A stretch of 15,981 bases of DNA. It comes from Sneathiella sp. GTDB lineage: Bacteria > Pseudomonadota > Alphaproteobacteria > Sneathiellales > Sneathiellaceae. The notes under the pieces were generated by a model. The model was not told where the DNA came from, ran no database searches, and worked only from the letters and a program-made list of their open reading frames with translations. This document shows positions 1-7,976 of this stretch, piece after piece. The stretch spans positions 1 to 15,981 of the forward strand of contig JAESPT010000291.1 of the NCBI GenBank assembly GCA_016765515.1, read 5' to 3'. Position 1 is the first letter of the stretch; every line of letters begins with the position of its first letter. The translations under genes were made by a program, and so were the position numbers.

Positions 1-2
1 CG

Positions 3-104
3 ACTTTCGTTAGAGCCTTACTGTATAAGCATGGATTAGAAAGAGATAAAAATATAAGCGTGTCCAGATTAAAGTCATCGTCAATTCTAGGAAACTGGCG
101 ATGA
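3..104 (+). CDS. possible 3' end of a gene entering from the left
   Basis: The first 100 bases hold an uninterrupted plus-strand frame of 33 codons ending in TGA at 102-104. Its peptide is basic at the end (final residues SSSILGNWR). It would overlap the end of the convergent response-regulator gene by 18 bp. An open stretch this short can occur by chance and no family is recognised, so this is only a candidate C-terminus of a gene beginning outside the window. Confidence 0.2.
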   Translation, partial: TFVRALLYKHGLERDKNISVSRLKSSSILGNWR

Positions 105-509
105 CTGCCTGTTATACGTCAAGTAAGTATCAAGGGAGCTGATAAGTTTGGTAAATGCCTGATGCCCGGCAGGTTTTACAAAATAGTGGGTAACCTCTAA
201 TTCATAACTATCCATAATGTCTTTTGCTGTATTTGAAGCTGTCAGAACGGCAACTGGAATTTGTTTTAGAATGTCATCTGACTTGATGATCTGTAAAAAT
301 TCAACACCGTTCATTAACGGCATGTGCAAATCAAGCAAAATGAGGCAAGGCAGGTCGAGACTGGGATCGTTTAGAAACGTAATCGCGTCGTGGCCATTTT
401 CAACAATTTTAAGAGGATTGGATATGTTGAGTGTTTTAAACGCCTCCTGTGTCATGATCTGGGTAATTTTTTCGTCTTCTATGAGTAAGACTGGACTGTC
501 TTTGTTCAT
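87..509 (-). CDS. single-domain response regulator (CheY/Rcp1-like)
   Basis: This 140-residue protein is a stand-alone receiver domain with no output domain. The acidic pair E11-D12, the phospho-accepting D60 in the LLDLHMP motif, the switch T90 in VLTAS and the invariant K112 in FVKP are all present, so it should take a phosphoryl group from a histidine kinase. The wording around the active site (LLDLHMP, NGVEFL, IKSDD) is that of the Rcp1-like subgroup, whose members often serve phytochrome-type or hybrid kinases. No kinase is visible, so the partner is either outside the window or encoded elsewhere. Such regulators act in the cytoplasm by protein contact or by passing phosphate along a relay. 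It is read leftward, away from the monooxygenase gene, and has its own upstream region. Confidence 0.93.
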   Translation of the reverse strand: MNKDSPVLLIEDEKITQIMTQEAFKTLNISNPLKIVENGHDAITFLNDPSLDLPCLILLDLHMPLMNGVEFLQIIKSDDILKQIPVAVLTASNTAKDIMDSYELEVTHYFVKPAGHQAFTKLISSLDTYLTYNRQSSPVS

Positions 510-772
510 CGCTGTCTCATTCGATGTGTTGGAAATGAAAGATGACTTAATACTTATTGAGTATAAAATCTAAATCTTAATATATAATTTTTGAATTGAA
601 TTTGAGAGAGATCTGTACCTCTGATCAGTAGGGTCCGAATATCGTGAGTCTCTGCAGGATGGAAAGAGCAAGACAACCCCTTGCCACGGTAGGACTATGT
701 TGGTTTCATTTTATATCAAACCGTGTGTAGAATACCATGAGGCCGATAATAAACCCAATAAGAGGTTGATAT
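510..772. other. gene-free stretch between divergent genes
   Basis: These 263 bases separate the response regulator (leftward) from the monooxygenase (rightward) and must carry the promoters of both. The left half is AT-rich. The right part, about 600-700, is richer in GC and holds no convincing frame or hairpin with a T-run. A purine-rich AAGAGG around 760-765 is the likely ribosome-binding site of the monooxygenase. I see no clear operator or RNA gene here. Confidence 0.5.
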
Positions 773-1990
773 ATGCGCGTCATACTCGTTGGTTGTGGAA
801 TTGCTGGTGCTGCTTTGTCGCTCACCCTGCAGCGGGCAGGGATCGATCATTTGGTCCTGGAACAAGCTTCGGAATTGGCGGAGACAGGTGCGGGTTTGCA
901 ACAAAGCCCGAACAGTATTCGGGTTTTGCAGTATCTGGGGTTGATGGATGAATTGAAGCGCATTGGTGTTGCGCCGCAAGCTCATTTATTCAAAGATTAC
1001 AAAAGCGGCACAGTCTTGCTGAAAACTCCCTTGATGCCCAAGGTCGAAGAGTATTTCGGTGCTCCCTATTATCATGTTCATCGTGCTGATTTGTTGGGCA
1101 TCATGGTCAACGCCATGGATCCAGCCAATATTCGTCTCAACAGCAAAGTGAGCTCTGTTGTGGAAACGCGTAATGGAGTTGAAGTAACGTTGAGCGATGG
1201 TACCCTTGAAAAAGGCGATGTGTTAATTGGCGCCGATGGCTTGCATTCAATGGTTCGGCAGCAGTTTTTTGCGGCAGACGCACCGCGTCATTCCGGCTGT
1301 GTCGCCTGGCGTGGTTTGGTTCCGGTGGCGCTTGCGCAGAAGTTGGGGTTTGAGCAAAATTCATATCTCTGGATGGGGCCTCATCGTTCCGCCGTCCTAT
1401 ATTACGTTCGCGGCGGCGATCTGTTCAATTGGGTTGGTATAAGTCCGTATAATGACAATGCCAAGGAATCCTGGTCGCAAACCGGTTCACGCGAAGCCGC
1501 GCTGAAAGAGTATAAGGGATGGAATTCCCAGGTTACTGATCTAATCAATGATACAGAAAGTCTGTTTATGACCGCTTTGATTGATCGTGATCCCCTTGAT
1601 GCGTGGGTGACCAACCGTGTTGCGCTGATGGGCGATGCTGCCCATGCCATGATGCCCTATCATGCGCAAGGCGCAGGGCAAAGTATTGAAGATGCGTGGG
1701 TATTAGGTCGTTGTCTGGAAATGGCTGCGGGTGATATTCCAGCGGCATTGAAAAAATACGAAACCTTGCGATTGCCGCGCGCCAATAGAGTGCAGCAACA
1801 ATCGAGGGGAGGCGAACATCTCTTTCATATGAGCGATCCTGAAGAGATTGCACGGCGCAATGCCCGTTTTGCAAAACACCAGCAAGACGACCGGGATGGT
1901 TTTCCAGCCGGTCAACGCTGGTTATTTTCCTATGACGCGGAAAAAGCCGTTATGGGGACGGATGATGAATGGCGAGCCCTCAATTGGTAG
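773..1990 (+). CDS. FAD-dependent monooxygenase (salicylate hydroxylase-like)
   Basis: This 405-residue flavoprotein belongs to the group A aromatic hydroxylases (FAD_binding_3 family), which use NAD(P)H and O2 to hydroxylate, and sometimes decarboxylate, aromatic acids. The three family signatures are in place: the GxGxxG dinucleotide fold at residues 7-12 (GCGIAG), the DG motif at about 153-156 (GADG), and the GD motif at 287-291 (GDAAH) followed by the MMPYHAQGAGQSIEDA segment that contacts the flavin. Length and motif spacing match salicylate 1-monooxygenase and 3-hydroxybenzoate 6-hydroxylase relatives. The substrate cannot be told from sequence; an aromatic or heteroaromatic acid is likely. 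The AAGAGG motif about 8 bases ahead supports the ATG at 773. It faces the deacylase gene convergently, 46 bp away, so it appears to be its own transcription unit within a catabolic neighbourhood. Confidence 0.92.
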   Translation: MRVILVGCGIAGAALSLTLQRAGIDHLVLEQASELAETGAGLQQSPNSIRVLQYLGLMDELKRIGVAPQAHLFKDYKSGTVLLKTPLMPKVEEYFGAPYYHVHRADLLGIMVNAMDPANIRLNSKVSSVVETRNGVEVTLSDGTLEKGDVLIGADGLHSMVRQQFFAADAPRHSGCVAWRGLVPVALAQKLGFEQNSYLWMGPHRSAVLYYVRGGDLFNWVGISPYNDNAKESWSQTGSREAALKEYKGWNSQVTDLINDTESLFMTALIDRDPLDAWVTNRVALMGDAAHAMMPYHAQGAGQSIEDAWVLGRCLEMAAGDIPAALKKYETLRLPRANRVQQQSRGGEHLFHMSDPEEIARRNARFAKHQQDDRDGFPAGQRWLFSYDAEKAVMGTDDEWRALNW

Positions 1991-2036
1991 CCGGGATCTG
2001 ATTGTCAGAGATCGCCAAACTGATTAGAGTGTCCTT

Positions 2037-3767
2037 TTAAGCGGCATTGTATGCCGGGTATTTCCTTCTCATTTCAGGGGTTCTTGTATCTTTGCCCGAC
2101 CGCAGCACTTTGCCGGGTAGTTTATTGGTATGGACTCCCTCTTTAATGATCTGAGTGCCGTTGACGAAAACATGATCGATGCCCATGGCGTCCGCATAGA
2201 GGCGTGGCTCATCACAGGGCAGATCCGTTTTCATATGAACCGGACCAGAATCCACGGTATCAGGATTAAAGATAACCAAATCAGCATTCCAGCCTTCGCG
2301 CAGTACGCCGCGATCAACCAAACCGAACGCGTCTGCTGCCACTTGCGTCATCTGATGAATGGCGGTTTCCAGACGAATTGCTTTGTGGACGCGGACGCCC
2401 TTCCCGAGAACTTTTGTAGAAAAAGCAAAGGTATCAATCATGTCCAGATGGGCACCCGCATCGGACGCGCCAATCAAGGTTCGATCATCTCGCCACAAGT
2501 CACCTCGATCCAGCCAGAGATCCTCTCCGGCACCAAAGGGGATAGGCATGAAGAAAGTGCGCAAATTCTCTGAAATCGCCAAGTCTAGCATTGTATCAAA
2601 AGGTGTTTTGTCCAGACCCGCAGCAATCTCGCCAATAGTTTTACCTTCAAGGGGCTTGTTCTTCTGGTCAAACACAGCTTGCACCGTGAGATCTTCCCAT
2701 TTGGCAATATTGCGCATGGGACCTTTCAACTTTGCGCTTTGATTCAGTTCCATACGTTTTGCTGGGTCACGGAGAACCTTGATACGCTCATCGATGGGCA
2801 TTCTGAATAAATCAGCCCACCCTTCCAATGCGTCAAAGATAAAACCTGCATGAAGATTTATCCGAAGAGACAGGGGTTGCGGAACCGTTAGCGCCAGGAC
2901 TTCACCGCCATTTGCCCGGGCATAGTCTGTTGCCGCCAATTGGTTTTCAATCAGGCGGGGATTGCCGGCCGTGAGCAGGTTCCAGTTAAGGGGGCGCTGG
3001 GCTGCCGTGGACAAGTCCGACAACAATTGAACAGTTTCATCTGAAAAATATCCAATGCCTGGCAGGAACTCCAGCGTGGTGCCTTCATAGTCCCGGCAGA
3101 CACGGGCCAATGCAACCAGCTCTTCGCGGGACGCATGACGGGACGGGACAGGTTGACCCTCTGCATCATTATGGGTGGTTGAGACTGTCGATGAAAAGCC
3201 CAGGGCTCCCTCTTCCAGGCATTTCCCAAGCAGGGCGGTCATTGCATCCAATTCCTCTTGGGTGGCTTCATTGCCAACGGCACGTTCCCCCATGACGACG
3301 CGACGAATGGCACTGTGTCCTGCCATGAAACCAGCGTTAATTCCCAAGTTGCCGTCGAGCTTGGCCAAATATTCTGCGAAGCTTTCCCAATCCCAGGGCA
3401 CCCCTTCTTCAAGGCTTGAAATCGGCATACCTTCAACTCGGGAGAGCATGCGGAGAAGATAGGGGGCTGCTTCTTTCGATAAGGGAGCAATTGAAAACCC
3501 ACAAAAGCCGCCCAGAATGGTTGTGACCCCGTGATAACAGGAGGGGCTAAGATGTTTGTCCCAAAATACTTGCGCATCATAATGGGTATGAACGTCAATA
3601 AAGCCCGGGCAGACAACGCGTCCCTCCGCATCAAGTGTCTCTTCGCCGTGTCCCTCGACTGAACCCACAGCAGCGATCTTGCCATTCTTTATTGCGATCG
3701 AGCCAGCGTATGCATCCGCTCCCGTACCGTCAATGATTTGCGCATTCTTAATGATAAGATCATACAT
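2037..3767 (-). CDS. N-acyl-D-amino-acid deacylase-like amidohydrolase
   Basis: This 576-residue protein is a TIM-barrel metal hydrolase of the amidohydrolase superfamily, DAN/D-aminoacylase branch (Amidohydro_3), which cleaves N-acyl-D-amino acids or related amides. The metal motif HTH is at 60-62 (VHTHYDAQ), the family cysteine is C89 in GGFCGFSIAP, further histidines lie at 199 and 211, and the catalytic aspartate candidate is D436 in GASDAGAH. The more usual wording at the cysteine is GNCGFS, so the phenylalanine here is a departure. The C-terminal end (EGWNADLVIFNP, then GTQIIKEG) is the small beta-sandwich domain. I start at the ATG at 3767, because AAGGGGAA sits just ahead and homologues begin MYDLIIKNA; the frame stays open upstream to 3836. 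It diverges from the binding-protein gene, and the shared region probably regulates both. True substrate unknown. Confidence 0.9.
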   Translation of the reverse strand: MYDLIIKNAQIIDGTGADAYAGSIAIKNGKIAAVGSVEGHGEETLDAEGRVVCPGFIDVHTHYDAQVFWDKHLSPSCYHGVTTILGGFCGFSIAPLSKEAAPYLLRMLSRVEGMPISSLEEGVPWDWESFAEYLAKLDGNLGINAGFMAGHSAIRRVVMGERAVGNEATQEELDAMTALLGKCLEEGALGFSSTVSTTHNDAEGQPVPSRHASREELVALARVCRDYEGTTLEFLPGIGYFSDETVQLLSDLSTAAQRPLNWNLLTAGNPRLIENQLAATDYARANGGEVLALTVPQPLSLRINLHAGFIFDALEGWADLFRMPIDERIKVLRDPAKRMELNQSAKLKGPMRNIAKWEDLTVQAVFDQKNKPLEGKTIGEIAAGLDKTPFDTMLDLAISENLRTFFMPIPFGAGEDLWLDRGDLWRDDRTLIGASDAGAHLDMIDTFAFSTKVLGKGVRVHKAIRLETAIHQMTQVAADAFGLVDRGVLREGWNADLVIFNPDTVDSGPVHMKTDLPCDEPRLYADAMGIDHVFVNGTQIIKEGVHTNKLPGKVLRSGKDTRTPEMRRKYPAYNAA

Positions 3768-3962
3768 TGTTATTCCCCTTATTATTTGTATGCCTGCTTG
3801 TTCGTTATTTTTCTTTTTATTGATATACGAAACCACATTATCCCGGTTGATGCAAATCTATTGCTGTACGTGTAAATATAGTATTTTATGCGAACAGTAA
3901 TTTTCGGTGATGGAACTCGGCAGTGTCCAGTTTGATGAATGCAGGAAAGAGGAAATAGCTCT
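3768..3962. promoter_or_regulatory. divergent promoter region, deacylase and binding protein
   Basis: About 195 bases lie between two divergent translation starts. The region is AT-rich, with TATA-like stretches near 3870-3890, and ends on the right with a GAAAGAGGAAA purine tract that serves the ATG at 3963. Promoters for both genes must be here, but I cannot assign exact -35 and -10 boxes or an operator. Confidence 0.45.
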
Positions 3963-4853
3963 ATGACTCAGATAAATATTCAGTTTACTTTGTTCTCAGC
4001 CTTTTATTCTCCCCTCATTTCAACAATTTCCGGACGTTTCCTGCAGGAAGAGGGGCTGGAGCCTAAATGGTCTGTTGCATCTCCGGGTGTCTCCGCTATC
4101 GCGGCCCTTGAGGATGGTTCCGCTCATGTTGTTCAGTCAGCTGTTAGTCAGGGATTTACGACACTTGCCAAAGGGGAGGTGCCGCGAGTTGTGCATTTTG
4201 CTCAGATCAATGAAGCCGATGGCTTCTTTCTGACCGGCCGCTCTGCGGATTCAAATTTCACCTGGAGCAAATTGGAAGGGGCGGATGTCATTCTATTTGG
4301 CGGCGGTCAACCTTTGATAATGTTCAAATATGCGTGCTACAAAGCGGGCATCGATTACAATAAAATCAATTCCATTCATGTTGGCGGTGCTGCCGATATG
4401 GATAAAGCATTTCGGGAAGGGAAGGGTCAATATGTGCAGCAGCAGGGCCCGTTTCCGCAGCAACTTGAGGCAGATCAGATTGGCCATATCGTTGCTGACG
4501 TGGGAAAGCAGGTTGGTCCCTGTGCGTTTTCAAGCCTTGTCAGTACGCCTGATTGGTTGGCGGGTGATATGGCAAAAGCATTTATGCGCGGCTATATAAA
4601 AACCAGGCATTATTTGAACGAGACGTCGGCCAAAGAAATTGCTCTGGCTGAAAAGTCGTTTTTTCCGAATATCGACTTGGACGCCCTGACAAGCTGTATC
4701 GATACCTATCAAAAGGCTGGTTGCTGGACACCTCATGTGGACATAACAAGGGCGGCGTATGAGGCAACTCTTGATATTTATGAGCAATGCGGTGGATTGA
4801 TGGACCGCTACGACTACGATCTGATTTGCGCTGCACCGCCAAGCAGTATCTGA
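3963..4853 (+). CDS. NMT1/THI5-like substrate-binding protein
   Basis: This 296-residue protein has the NMT1/THI5-like periplasmic-binding-protein fold: an N-terminal lobe with FSAFYSPLIST, then EEGLEPKW, then a lobe-hinge pattern with DGSAHVVQSAVSQGFT. Family members usually deliver pyrimidines, taurine-like or aromatic ligands to ABC importers. Two things are odd. There is no signal peptide or lipobox, and no ABC permease or ATPase gene lies nearby. It may therefore act in the cytoplasm, as a ligand-binding or regulatory protein or a THI5-like enzyme, or work with a transporter encoded elsewhere. I chose the ATG at 3963 over the in-frame ATG at 3939 because AGAGGAAA lies the right distance before it and the upstream start would put that motif inside the coding region. 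It precedes the CoA-transferase gene in the same direction. Confidence 0.8.
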   Translation: MTQINIQFTLFSAFYSPLISTISGRFLQEEGLEPKWSVASPGVSAIAALEDGSAHVVQSAVSQGFTTLAKGEVPRVVHFAQINEADGFFLTGRSADSNFTWSKLEGADVILFGGGQPLIMFKYACYKAGIDYNKINSIHVGGAADMDKAFREGKGQYVQQQGPFPQQLEADQIGHIVADVGKQVGPCAFSSLVSTPDWLAGDMAKAFMRGYIKTRHYLNETSAKEIALAEKSFFPNIDLDALTSCIDTYQKAGCWTPHVDITRAAYEATLDIYEQCGGLMDRYDYDLICAAPPSSI

Positions 4854-4982
4854 CGCCATATCTGCCCGATAGCTGCACATAACAAATTCGTCGACTGGAA
4901 AGTCATTTAGCCGCCTATGGGAGATCATTTCCCTGGACCCATGCTGAGCTGTCATAGATCCAATTGCGAAGATACTAATGTG

Positions 4983-5002
4983 ACAATGGCAACGTTCATT
5001 GT
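4983..5002. promoter_or_regulatory. possible operator: ACAATG-N8-CATTGT
   Basis: A perfect 6-bp inverted repeat with an 8-base spacer lies about 40 bp before the CoA-transferase start. The position suits a repressor or activator site, but an inverted repeat this short can arise by chance and no regulator gene is adjacent. Confidence 0.22.
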
Positions 5003-5040
5003 ATACTGAGTCAAAATAATAATATCTGGAGAACAGAAAG

Positions 5041-6438
5041 ATGAACTCAGCCCTAAAAGAATTGCTGCAGATCCGAAATCGCGCGGATGATGGTTCTGTA
5101 AAAATATCAGGCAATGACCCGATTTATTCCACCAACTTTAAAGTTGCCGAGACAGCGGCAGGCGTTCTTGCGGCGACGGGTGTTGCGGTTTCAGATATTT
5201 GGGAACTGAAAACCGGACGCCGGCAAACTGTATCAGTTGATACGCGCCACGCAGCAGCAGCGATCAACAGTCATAGCTATTTGCAATTTCGCCAACCTGA
5301 TGGCCGCTATCAAGCCAAGGACGACTCTCCTTTGGCGCAAATGGCCTATGACATCATAAAGGCTTATCCAACAAAAGATGGGCGTTGGTATTTACCCCAT
5401 CTAGGGATCAAACATCTGAAAGAACGTGTCCTCGGTATTCTTGATTGTGAGATGTCGATGGAGAGTGTTGCGGCTGCTGTGGCGAAATGGGATGCAGAGG
5501 ATCTGGATAATGCCCTTGCCGAAGCAAACACATGCGGCGGCATAATTCGGAGTGAAGAAGAATGGCTGAACCATCCACATGGTCAGGCTTTGGCGGCTCA
5601 GGCAGTCGTTGAAATTGAAAAGATCGGCGAGAGCGATCCGGAACCTTTTGCAGAAGATGGCCCGGCGCTTCATGGCATCCGCGCCTTGGATCTCACTCGT
5701 ATCCTTGCAGGGCCGGTGGCCGCACGGACGTTAAGCGAGCATGGTGCAGATGTCCTAATGGTTGCCGCGAAGGGAATACCGCAGCTGAAGAAATTTGTCA
5801 TTGATCTGTCTCATGGCAAACGCAGCTGCTTTCTGGATCTCAATGTTGAAGAAGAAGCGGATCGCTTAAAGGAACTGGTTAAAGAGGCAGACGTTTTCTC
5901 TCAAGGCTACCGTCCCGGGGTTTTGGACGCTCGCGGTTTCGGTCCACAGGAACTTGCGGCGCTTCGTCCGGGGTTGGTCTATACGTCGATAAACTGTTAC
6001 GGCTCAGGCGGTCCCTTTAGCGATCGAGGCGGATGGGAGCAGGTCGCGCAGTCTGTGACTGGCATAAGCCATGAAGTTGACACCCCGCCTGCACTTTTAC
6101 CTGTTTATATTTGTGATTATATGACCGGTTATCTTGGTGCTTACGGCACGATGTTGGCATTAGCGAAACGCGCAGTGGAGGGCGGGAGTTATCATGTGAA
6201 GGTATCTCTTTGCCAGTCAGCAATGTTTCTTCAACGGCAAGGACGTGTTGAGTATACAGAAGAGGGAATGGGGCTTTCTCAAGAAGACGTGGCACCGTTG
6301 CAGATTGATAGTGACACGACATATGGGCAACTCAGGCATCTGGGGCCGGTTATCCGGTTTTCGGAAACTGTCCCGAATTGGTCTCGCCCAACGCCTGCAC
6401 TCGGCGGGGATAAGGCTGAATGGCTCGAAATGGGCTGA
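5041..6438 (+). CDS. family III CoA-transferase (CaiB/BaiF type)
   Basis: This 465-residue protein moves CoA between carboxylic acids through an aspartyl-CoA anhydride. The CaiB core begins near residue 210 (ALDLTRILAGPVAARTLSEH) and the likely catalytic aspartate is D359 in CDYMTGYLGAYG, the family's DYxTG site. GKRSCFLDL and the YTSINCYGSGGP stretch are also typical. About 200 residues precede the core, as in the longer two-lobed members of this family rather than short formyl-CoA transferases. GGAGAACAGAAAG ahead of the ATG supplies the ribosome-binding site. The end (SRPTPALGGDKAEWL) is close to where homologues stop, but the last codons and the TGA fall in a stretch that resembles a worn tRNA-Phe fragment, so the natural C-terminus may have been replaced. 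It probably activates an organic acid made by the neighbouring hydrolases. Confidence 0.88.
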   Translation: MNSALKELLQIRNRADDGSVKISGNDPIYSTNFKVAETAAGVLAATGVAVSDIWELKTGRRQTVSVDTRHAAAAINSHSYLQFRQPDGRYQAKDDSPLAQMAYDIIKAYPTKDGRWYLPHLGIKHLKERVLGILDCEMSMESVAAAVAKWDAEDLDNALAEANTCGGIIRSEEEWLNHPHGQALAAQAVVEIEKIGESDPEPFAEDGPALHGIRALDLTRILAGPVAARTLSEHGADVLMVAAKGIPQLKKFVIDLSHGKRSCFLDLNVEEEADRLKELVKEADVFSQGYRPGVLDARGFGPQELAALRPGLVYTSINCYGSGGPFSDRGGWEQVAQSVTGISHEVDTPPALLPVYICDYMTGYLGAYGTMLALAKRAVEGGSYHVKVSLCQSAMFLQRQGRVEYTEEGMGLSQEDVAPLQIDSDTTYGQLRHLGPVIRFSETVPNWSRPTPALGGDKAEWLEMG

Positions 6439-6459
6439 ATCGAACCACCGGCCTTTCAG
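6433..6459 (-). repeat. possible degenerate tRNA-Phe 3' remnant
   Basis: A stretch containing TCGAACCACCG and, a few bases on, TTTCAG parallels the T-arm and anticodon-loop end of the tRNA-Phe copies further right, in the same orientation but about 7 bases shorter between the two blocks. It covers the CoA-transferase stop codon and borders the truncated hydrolase. The match is short, so this may be coincidence. Confidence 0.3.
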
Positions 6460-6470
6460 AGTTTTGACAA

Positions 6471-6490
6471 GATATTGTCTTTGCAATATC
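6471..6490. repeat. inverted repeat GATATTG-N6-CAATATC
   Basis: A perfect 7-bp inverted repeat with a 6-base loop follows the possible tRNA remnant. It contains GACAAGATATTG, one base different from GACAAAATATTG at 12604-12615 near the intact tRNA. There is no T-run, so it is not a standard terminator. Confidence 0.35.
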
Positions 6491-6527
6491 GATGGTTATT
6501 TCTGTGTGTATTGCTGACATGGCATTA

Positions 6528-6815
6528 CAGGTCCCTCTTCTCGTGCTCGCGGGGGATAAAGACGACATAATGTCGTTTGTAAGTTGTAAAACAGCTCTCA
6601 AAGAAGCCTCAAAGCATGAGAATGATATTTCACTTATTGTCTATTCAGGCGCGACGCATTTCTTTGATAATCCGAACTATCGCAAGGATATAGTGACGGC
6701 GAGTACGAAGTCTTCTCCTCCCGTATATTTTTCAACCAATCATTATGATCGGGCCGCTCATGAGGACTCGATCATAAAGGTTCGGGATTTTTTGAAAAAG
6801 CATATTGGACGGTAG
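6528..6815 (+). pseudogene. C-terminal fragment of a dienelactone-hydrolase-like alpha/beta hydrolase
   Basis: The frame carries the last part of an alpha/beta hydrolase: VPLLVLAGDKDDI (strand and acid region with the catalytic Asp), then GATHFFDNP (catalytic His loop), and a closing helix EDSIIKVRDFLKKHI. Full members of the dienelactone hydrolase family run about 230-300 residues; only about 95 are recognisable here. The N-terminal half, including the nucleophile elbow, is missing. An ATG at 6492 keeps the frame open slightly further left, but that extra sequence does not look like the family. The fragment lies between a possible tRNA remnant on the left and a clear decayed tRNA-Phe piece on the right, so its loss probably came from recombination there. 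It should be non-functional. Confidence 0.7.
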
Positions 6816-6822
6816 GGAAACA

Positions 6823-6868
6823 GTGGTGCCTAGAGGCGGATTCGAGCCACTGACAGACTGATAGTTTG
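6823..6868 (-). repeat. decayed tRNA-Phe 3' fragment (old att copy)
   Basis: Aligned without gaps to the 46-base end of the intact tRNA-Phe, 36 of 46 positions match, and 30 of the first 33. The CCA end, acceptor 3' strand and T-arm are recognisable, while the anticodon-loop side has worn away. Orientation is the same as in the intact gene. It is read as the oldest surviving attachment-site copy of the array and marks the left limit of the 3.1-kb segment up to 9921. Confidence 0.85.
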
Positions 6869-6950
6869 TTAGCATGCGGAATACCTTTGTCAGCTTAGAA
6901 GGGAACATTCAAAAACTGCGGCAGTACCAAGGCACTTGAAAATTTTCTTT

Positions 6951-7976
6951 TTAGTCCAGTCGATATATCCTACTTGCGGTATTGTAGAATAGATCCGACT
7001 TTTCAGTGTTACTATAGTTGGCCGTCAGCCGCTTGAATGAATTCCATAAAATATTGTAACTGCAACTTACCATGTCGACGGGGAAGTTAGATTCAAACAT
7101 GCATCGGTTGGTTCCGAACTTTTCGATCGTATGTTCATAAAAGCGTCTGGTTGTTTCCATCAATTCAAGACTGGATGGCGGTTTTTTCTTGTAATGCCAG
7201 TCAAAGCCGTTGATTTCCATATTAATCCCTCCAAGCTTTGCAACGACATTCGGGCATGTGGCCAGTTCGGTGATTGCCTGTTTCCAGACCGGGAAATATT
7301 CATCTTGTGCATCTTTGTAGGGCCCAATACCCAAAGGGCCACCAAAATGATTGAGAATTATAGTTGTATTGGGAAAACTACGGGCAAGATCAGTCAATTG
7401 CGAAATTTGTGGATGATAACACCATCCTTCGAAGCTGAGATTGCGCGGCGCAAGATTTGAAAACCCCTGACGAAAATGGGCATCTAAGTAAAGGTTCTCT
7501 CTTGTTGTTGGTTGGGAGTTCGGTACATCGTCGCTTGGATCCCATGGTGCACGATGGCGGATGCCGCGAAATCGCCCGCCACCAGCCTCAATATGCGCAT
7601 CAAGTACAGGCCCAACAGTATCGCCGAGCATAAGGTCTGCTGAGCCAACAATTCCTGCGGCAATGCGAGTCTTGCCATAGAGACCGGAGGCACTCATTGC
7701 CGCTATACCATTGACGAATTCAGTTTCACCAATTGGTGTCATTTCGTCCGGACCCGCCGACCGATACATAGAACCGCATTCTATAAACACGGTAGAGACG
7801 ATGTTGTGCCCACAATTCACATCTAAGAGGATTTCATCCAGAAGATAGCGTTGCGCCACTCTTCCGATCCGACCGTCCCACAAATGATGATGTGCATCGC
7901 AAATCGGTAATCCAGGATCTATGGTCTCTTCAATCGTCTGGCTGAGCCAGTCACTGTTTGTTGGAATATCGGTCAT
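6951..7976 (-). CDS. TIM-barrel amidohydrolase (Amidohydro_2 family)
   Basis: This 341-residue protein is a metal-dependent hydrolase of the Amidohydro_2 group, which includes 2-pyrone-4,6-dicarboxylate lactonase and sugar-lactone hydrolases. The HxH metal motif is H29-x-H31 in CDAHHHLWDG; H188 (WCYHPQ), H210 in LNHFGGP and the catalytic Asp D301 in MFESNFPVD follow in the usual order. Length fits the family. Likely chemistry is lactone opening or decarboxylation of a small acid; the substrate is unknown. I start at the ATG at 7976. The frame stays open to a TTG at 8030, but homologues begin close to the HxH motif. The ribosome-binding site is weak, with AAGGA about 20 bases away. It diverges from the SDR gene, and the pair may form a small sugar-acid or lactone pathway. 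Confidence 0.88.
   Translation of the reverse strand: MTDIPTNSDWLSQTIEETIDPGLPICDAHHHLWDGRIGRVAQRYLLDEILLDVNCGHNIVSTVFIECGSMYRSAGPDEMTPIGETEFVNGIAAMSASGLYGKTRIAAGIVGSADLMLGDTVGPVLDAHIEAGGGRFRGIRHRAPWDPSDDVPNSQPTTRENLYLDAHFRQGFSNLAPRNLSFEGWCYHPQISQLTDLARSFPNTTIILNHFGGPLGIGPYKDAQDEYFPVWKQAITELATCPNVVAKLGGINMEINGFDWHYKKKPPSSLELMETTRRFYEHTIEKFGTNRCMFESNFPVDMVSCSYNILWNSFKRLTANYSNTEKSDLFYNTASRIYRLD

Noticed and set aside
217..573. Plus-strand frame opposite the response regulator
   Set aside because: It is the antisense shadow of a gene with all receiver-domain residues, and its peptide has no family character.
1991..2015. Imperfect hairpin between the convergent monooxygenase and deacylase genes as a two-way terminator
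   Set aside because: The stem has a bulge and no T-tract adjoins it on either strand.
3768..3836. N-terminal extension of the deacylase to 3836
   Set aside because: The extra residues (MVSYINKKKNNEQ) are unlike the family, and a strong AAGGGGAA precedes the internal ATG at 3767.
4530..5114. Long minus-strand frame of 194 codons over the end of the binding-protein gene and the following gap
   Set aside because: Most of it is antisense to a recognised protein, the peptide is not protein-like, and no ribosome-binding site stands out.
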